This document shows, one piece after another, positions 13,907 through 16,079 of a stretch of 16,079 bases of DNA (positions within the stretch are counted from its first letter, which is position 1; each line of letters opens with the position of its first letter). Origin of the DNA: Methanomicrobiales archaeon. GTDB taxonomy: Archaea > Halobacteriota > Methanomicrobia > Methanomicrobiales > Methanoculleaceae. The notes under the pieces were generated by a model. It was given only the letters and a program-made list of their open reading frames with translations, made no database searches and had not been told where the DNA came from. Location of the stretch: NCBI GenBank assembly GCA_019136335.1, contig JAGVUK010000320.1:1-16079 (forward strand). Reading direction: 5' to 3'. The position numbers were made by a program, and so were the translations under genes.

Positions 13907-14846
13907 AATGTCACGAAAGATTGGTGCACTCGTCTGTCTCGCTCTCGCGATCATAGTCGGGTGCGCATGGGTTCTTGGTCCGGGGCAGGCTCCGGAAATC
14001 CCTCTTCCCGCCGGGGCGGGCGCAGGCGAAACTATGTTCTCTCTCACCGCTGAGTTCCCGGAGGTGCGGGACTCGTACACGCTCTACCGGGTCGTCCCTG
14101 CCGCCATCACAGAAGAGCAGGTCCGGGAGGTTGCGGAGCGGTTCGGGCTCTCGGGAGAACCGGGGGCAATGAACAAAAAGACCGGCGAGTTCCTCCTCAT
14201 CGATGCCTCGAAGGACCCGGAGGAGCAGGTATCGGTGTATGCACATTCCGGCGCCGTGGCCTACCACATCCCTGACCTGGAACTGCCGACCGAGGTGACC
14301 CGGCAGCCGGACCTCCCGACGGATGCGGAGGCAGAGAAGATTGCGCTTGCGTTCCTGGCAAAGACCGGCATGCAGTCGCCGGACGCCCGGGTCGTGGCGG
14401 TTGGGGCGGGCCAGAAGCAGGAGGTCTGGAAGGCGGGCGGGAGCGAGCCGGAGGTGTCGTACGATGTGACGAAAGCGGTCCGGTTCGGCCGGTCGCTTGA
14501 CGGGCTGCCGGTCTACGGCGATGAATTTGCGGTGATCCTGGGTGACGGCGGCAAGGTCGTCGGGCTCGTGAAGACCTGGCGTGAGGCGACGCCGGACGGG
14601 AATGTCAGCCTCCGATCCCCCCGGGAGGCATATGAGGATCTCCTTGCAGCAAGGACTGTCCGCCCTCACGTGGGTGGGGAGTATGATCAGATCACGATTG
14701 AGAATGTCGCGATCGGTTACTGGATGGAGCCGATGGGTATCGTCCAGGATCTGGTCCGGCCGGTGTACGCGTTCTCTGGAACCGCGATCCGGGGCGGTGC
14801 TCCTGAACCGTATGTCGAATACGTCTTTGCTGATGCAGGGGGGTGA
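13893..14846 (+). CDS. Lipoprotein-like secreted protein
   Basis: This is a 317-residue protein. After a basic start, a hydrophobic stretch ends in IIVGCAW, a lipobox-like G-C at about residues 23-24, so it may be a lipid-anchored exported protein. The body alternates helices and strands (EEQVREVAERFGLSG, KKTGEFLLIDAS, EEQVSVYAHSGAVAYHIP, DAEAEKIALAFLAKTGM, DGLPVYGDEFAVILGDGGKVVGL). The helix then TG/GG-turn hairpin pattern recalls PepSY/YcdB-like repeats, but weakly. GGGAG lies about 5 nt before ATG 13893; ATG 13908 is an alternative. The gene ends right after a run of six G, where loss of one G would fuse it with the following frame. Confidence 0.7.
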   Translation: MDGLKMSRKIGALVCLALAIIVGCAWVLGPGQAPEIPLPAGAGAGETMFSLTAEFPEVRDSYTLYRVVPAAITEEQVREVAERFGLSGEPGAMNKKTGEFLLIDASKDPEEQVSVYAHSGAVAYHIPDLELPTEVTRQPDLPTDAEAEKIALAFLAKTGMQSPDARVVAVGAGQKQEVWKAGGSEPEVSYDVTKAVRFGRSLDGLPVYGDEFAVILGDGGKVVGLVKTWREATPDGNVSLRSPREAYEDLLAARTVRPHVGGEYDQITIENVAIGYWMEPMGIVQDLVRPVYAFSGTAIRGGAPEPYVEYVFADAGG

Positions 14847-15633
14847 TTCGGGAGATGATGAAGAGCATCAAAGTGCGGCTGCCTTGTACAACAAACCGAT
14901 AGTTACGAAAGAACCGGTGCGCCCGGACCCCGAAGACCTGGCCAGGCACCCTGGCATGATCCTGCTCGGGGAGAACGTGACGTTCCCCGAACGTGGATCT
15001 GTGACGATATCGGGCCTGCCGTCCGGCCCTACGGCGCAGGTGGTCGTGACCGATCCTGCGTACTTCAGCCCGGTCCCGTCGACCGGCGAGGTGAACCTCA
15101 CAAACCTCCCGCCTCTCCGGAACTACGACCTCGTGACCGCCGACCCGGGGGCGTTCATCGCCGACGCGGGTTCGGGGAGCCCGGTGACGCTCCGCCTCCG
15201 TGGTCAAGAATTCATGCTCGACCTTGAACCGGTGCCGGGCCCTGTTGCCGAAGGCGCCCGGGCTTTTGTGAAGAACGAGTCGGGGACGTTCGCCGCCTCC
15301 CTCCCTCATGTATGGCGCTTTGAGGGGACGGTCGCCGGGGAGCCCGGGAGTTCCGCCGCGTTCACGGTCGGCGACGACGTGATTCTCGGGACGATCCGGT
15401 ACGGCACGACGTCGGTCGTCATCGCCCAGGCCGGGACCGTCGGTATCGACGGGGAGCAGAAGGTCGTGCACGTCGTCTACGACGAGCGGGACGTCATCCC
15501 GAAATTCCAGCCCCTGGCGACCGATCGCTATGTGCCGCCGGACGGGACCGGGGGTTCTCCGGACGTTGCCGGAAACCGGATTGCAAGCCTCGCAAAGAGC
15601 CTGATCGACGCTATGAGGCCGGGCAGGGCCTGA
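14833..15633 (+). CDS. Orphan metalloprotease-propeptide-like protein
   Basis: Taken from ATG 14833 the product has 266 residues, but no Shine-Dalgarno or signal peptide is present. It overlaps the previous gene by 14 nt. The phrases LRLRGQEFMLDLEPV, WRFEGTVAGEPGSSAAF and DDVILGTIRYGT resemble the prodomains of secreted reprolysin-type (M12B-like) metallopeptidases. In complete proteins a catalytic domain with HExxHxxGxxH follows. Here the frame stops at 15633 and no such motif follows before the convergent gene. Either the catalytic part has been lost, or a stand-alone prodomain acts as an inhibitor. A frameshift at the preceding G-run would supply export signals. Family assignment is tentative. 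Confidence 0.5.
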   Translation: MQGGDSGDDEEHQSAAALYNKPIVTKEPVRPDPEDLARHPGMILLGENVTFPERGSVTISGLPSGPTAQVVVTDPAYFSPVPSTGEVNLTNLPPLRNYDLVTADPGAFIADAGSGSPVTLRLRGQEFMLDLEPVPGPVAEGARAFVKNESGTFAASLPHVWRFEGTVAGEPGSSAAFTVGDDVILGTIRYGTTSVVIAQAGTVGIDGEQKVVHVVYDERDVIPKFQPLATDRYVPPDGTGGSPDVAGNRIASLAKSLIDAMRPGRA

Positions 15634-15685
15634 TGACCGAAGGGTCGCTGCTGCAGGGGTACCGGCCGGCCCCCGGGTAGCCGGA

Positions 15686-16079
15686 TCAGCTGAGGACGAG
15701 GCTCCCGGTCTCCGCGCCCCTTCTGTCCCCCTCGCTGCAGGAGATGGTCCAGTGGTAGGTGCCCGGCCCCTCCGGCTCCAGCCAGAACCTGATCTCCCCT
15801 CGCCGGGTGTCGTTGAGGACCGGCACATCAAAGAAGCGGCGTTCACACTTCTGGCCGCCGGGGCCGTCCGCCCGGAACTCCGCCGTCTGCAGGAATACAT
15901 CCGCAGTGTCCCGGTAGTCGCACCCCACCACGATATCGTAGATCTCACCGGGAGTGTAGTTGTAGGTGTAGGTGCGGGCCGACGCGGAGCAGGTAACCCC
16001 GCCGGTCTCATCGACCCGCAGGAGCCCGCCGTCGAGGTCAACCATCCCGTACTGCTGGAGGAAGAAATCGGTCCGGTCG
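15686..16079 (-). CDS. C-terminal part of a secreted beta-rich protein (5' end outside the window)
   Basis: The frame is open to the right edge, so the visible 130 or so residues are the C-terminal end; the ATG at 16045 is only an internal Met. The sequence is strand-rich with four cysteines (VTCSAS, VGCDY, QKCERR, ISCSEG) that could form two disulfides. An Ig-like shape is suggested by EIRFWLEPEGPGTYHWTISCSEG. This fits an exported protein, but I recognise no family. It is convergent with the propeptide-like gene, with 52 nt between them containing a GC-rich stretch (CCGGC ... GCCGG) that could serve both genes as a weak terminator. Confidence 0.6.
   Translation of the reverse strand, partial: DRTDFFLQQYGMVDLDGGLLRVDETGGVTCSASARTYTYNYTPGEIYDIVVGCDYRDTADVFLQTAEFRADGPGGQKCERRFFDVPVLNDTRRGEIRFWLEPEGPGTYHWTISCSEGDRRGAETGSLVLS

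Noticed and set aside
14692..16041. A 449-codon open frame on the minus strand
   Set aside because: It is rich in Arg, Pro and Thr, has no recognisable domain, and lies opposite well-supported genes in GC-rich DNA, where long antisense frames are expected.
1..16079. tRNA, rRNA or CRISPR arrays
   Set aside because: No cloverleaf, rRNA segment or regularly spaced short repeats were recognised by eye on either strand.

Overview
The window looks like a piece of a GC-rich methanogen chromosome, most likely Methanomicrobiales (Methanoculleus or a relative). This rests on archaeal-style promoters (TTTTATA boxes, a probably leaderless gene), archaeal winged-helix regulators, and many small secreted or membrane-anchored proteins without close bacterial relatives. 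The taxonomic call comes from style and family recognition, not from a database match.

Layout. 1-2620: end of a tandem winged-helix regulator, an anchored protein on the minus strand, a 52-residue membrane peptide gene and a secreted protein. 2755-5202: a housekeeping-like block with a small unknown protein, an AEC-family transporter, a Nudix hydrolase and a membrane-bound ArsR-type regulator whose putative TATA box lies between the arms of a 9-bp inverted repeat. 5450-7794: a minus-strand three-gene operon for a secreted caspase/CHAT-like cysteine peptidase, a secreted protein of three PepSY-like modules and an anchored beta-sandwich protein. 8104-12300: a plus-strand set with a secreted zinc-dependent phospholipase C/S1-P1-nuclease-like enzyme, a second copy of the protein at 1900, a triple-META-domain protein and a tandem pair of small paralogs. 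12632-13083: a remnant of a C39-like peptidase. 13118-15633: an anchored protein, a lipoprotein-like protein and an orphan propeptide-like protein. A further minus-strand gene runs off the right edge.

The main discovery is regulatory. The caspase-like operon, the phospholipase-like gene and the C39-peptidase remnant all carry the same promoter architecture: TTCGG, 6 nt, CCGAA (CCGAC in one), exactly 13 nt, TTTTATA. Downstream of two of these promoters lies a duplicated GC-rich non-coding element of roughly 120-140 nt. It has several conserved hairpins, one of them with a compensatory base-pair change, so it is probably a structured leader RNA or small RNA. A shorter piece of it may recur at 13816-13863. 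I read this as a small regulon of extracellular hydrolases with a shared operator and a shared RNA leader. The regulator and the signal are unknown.
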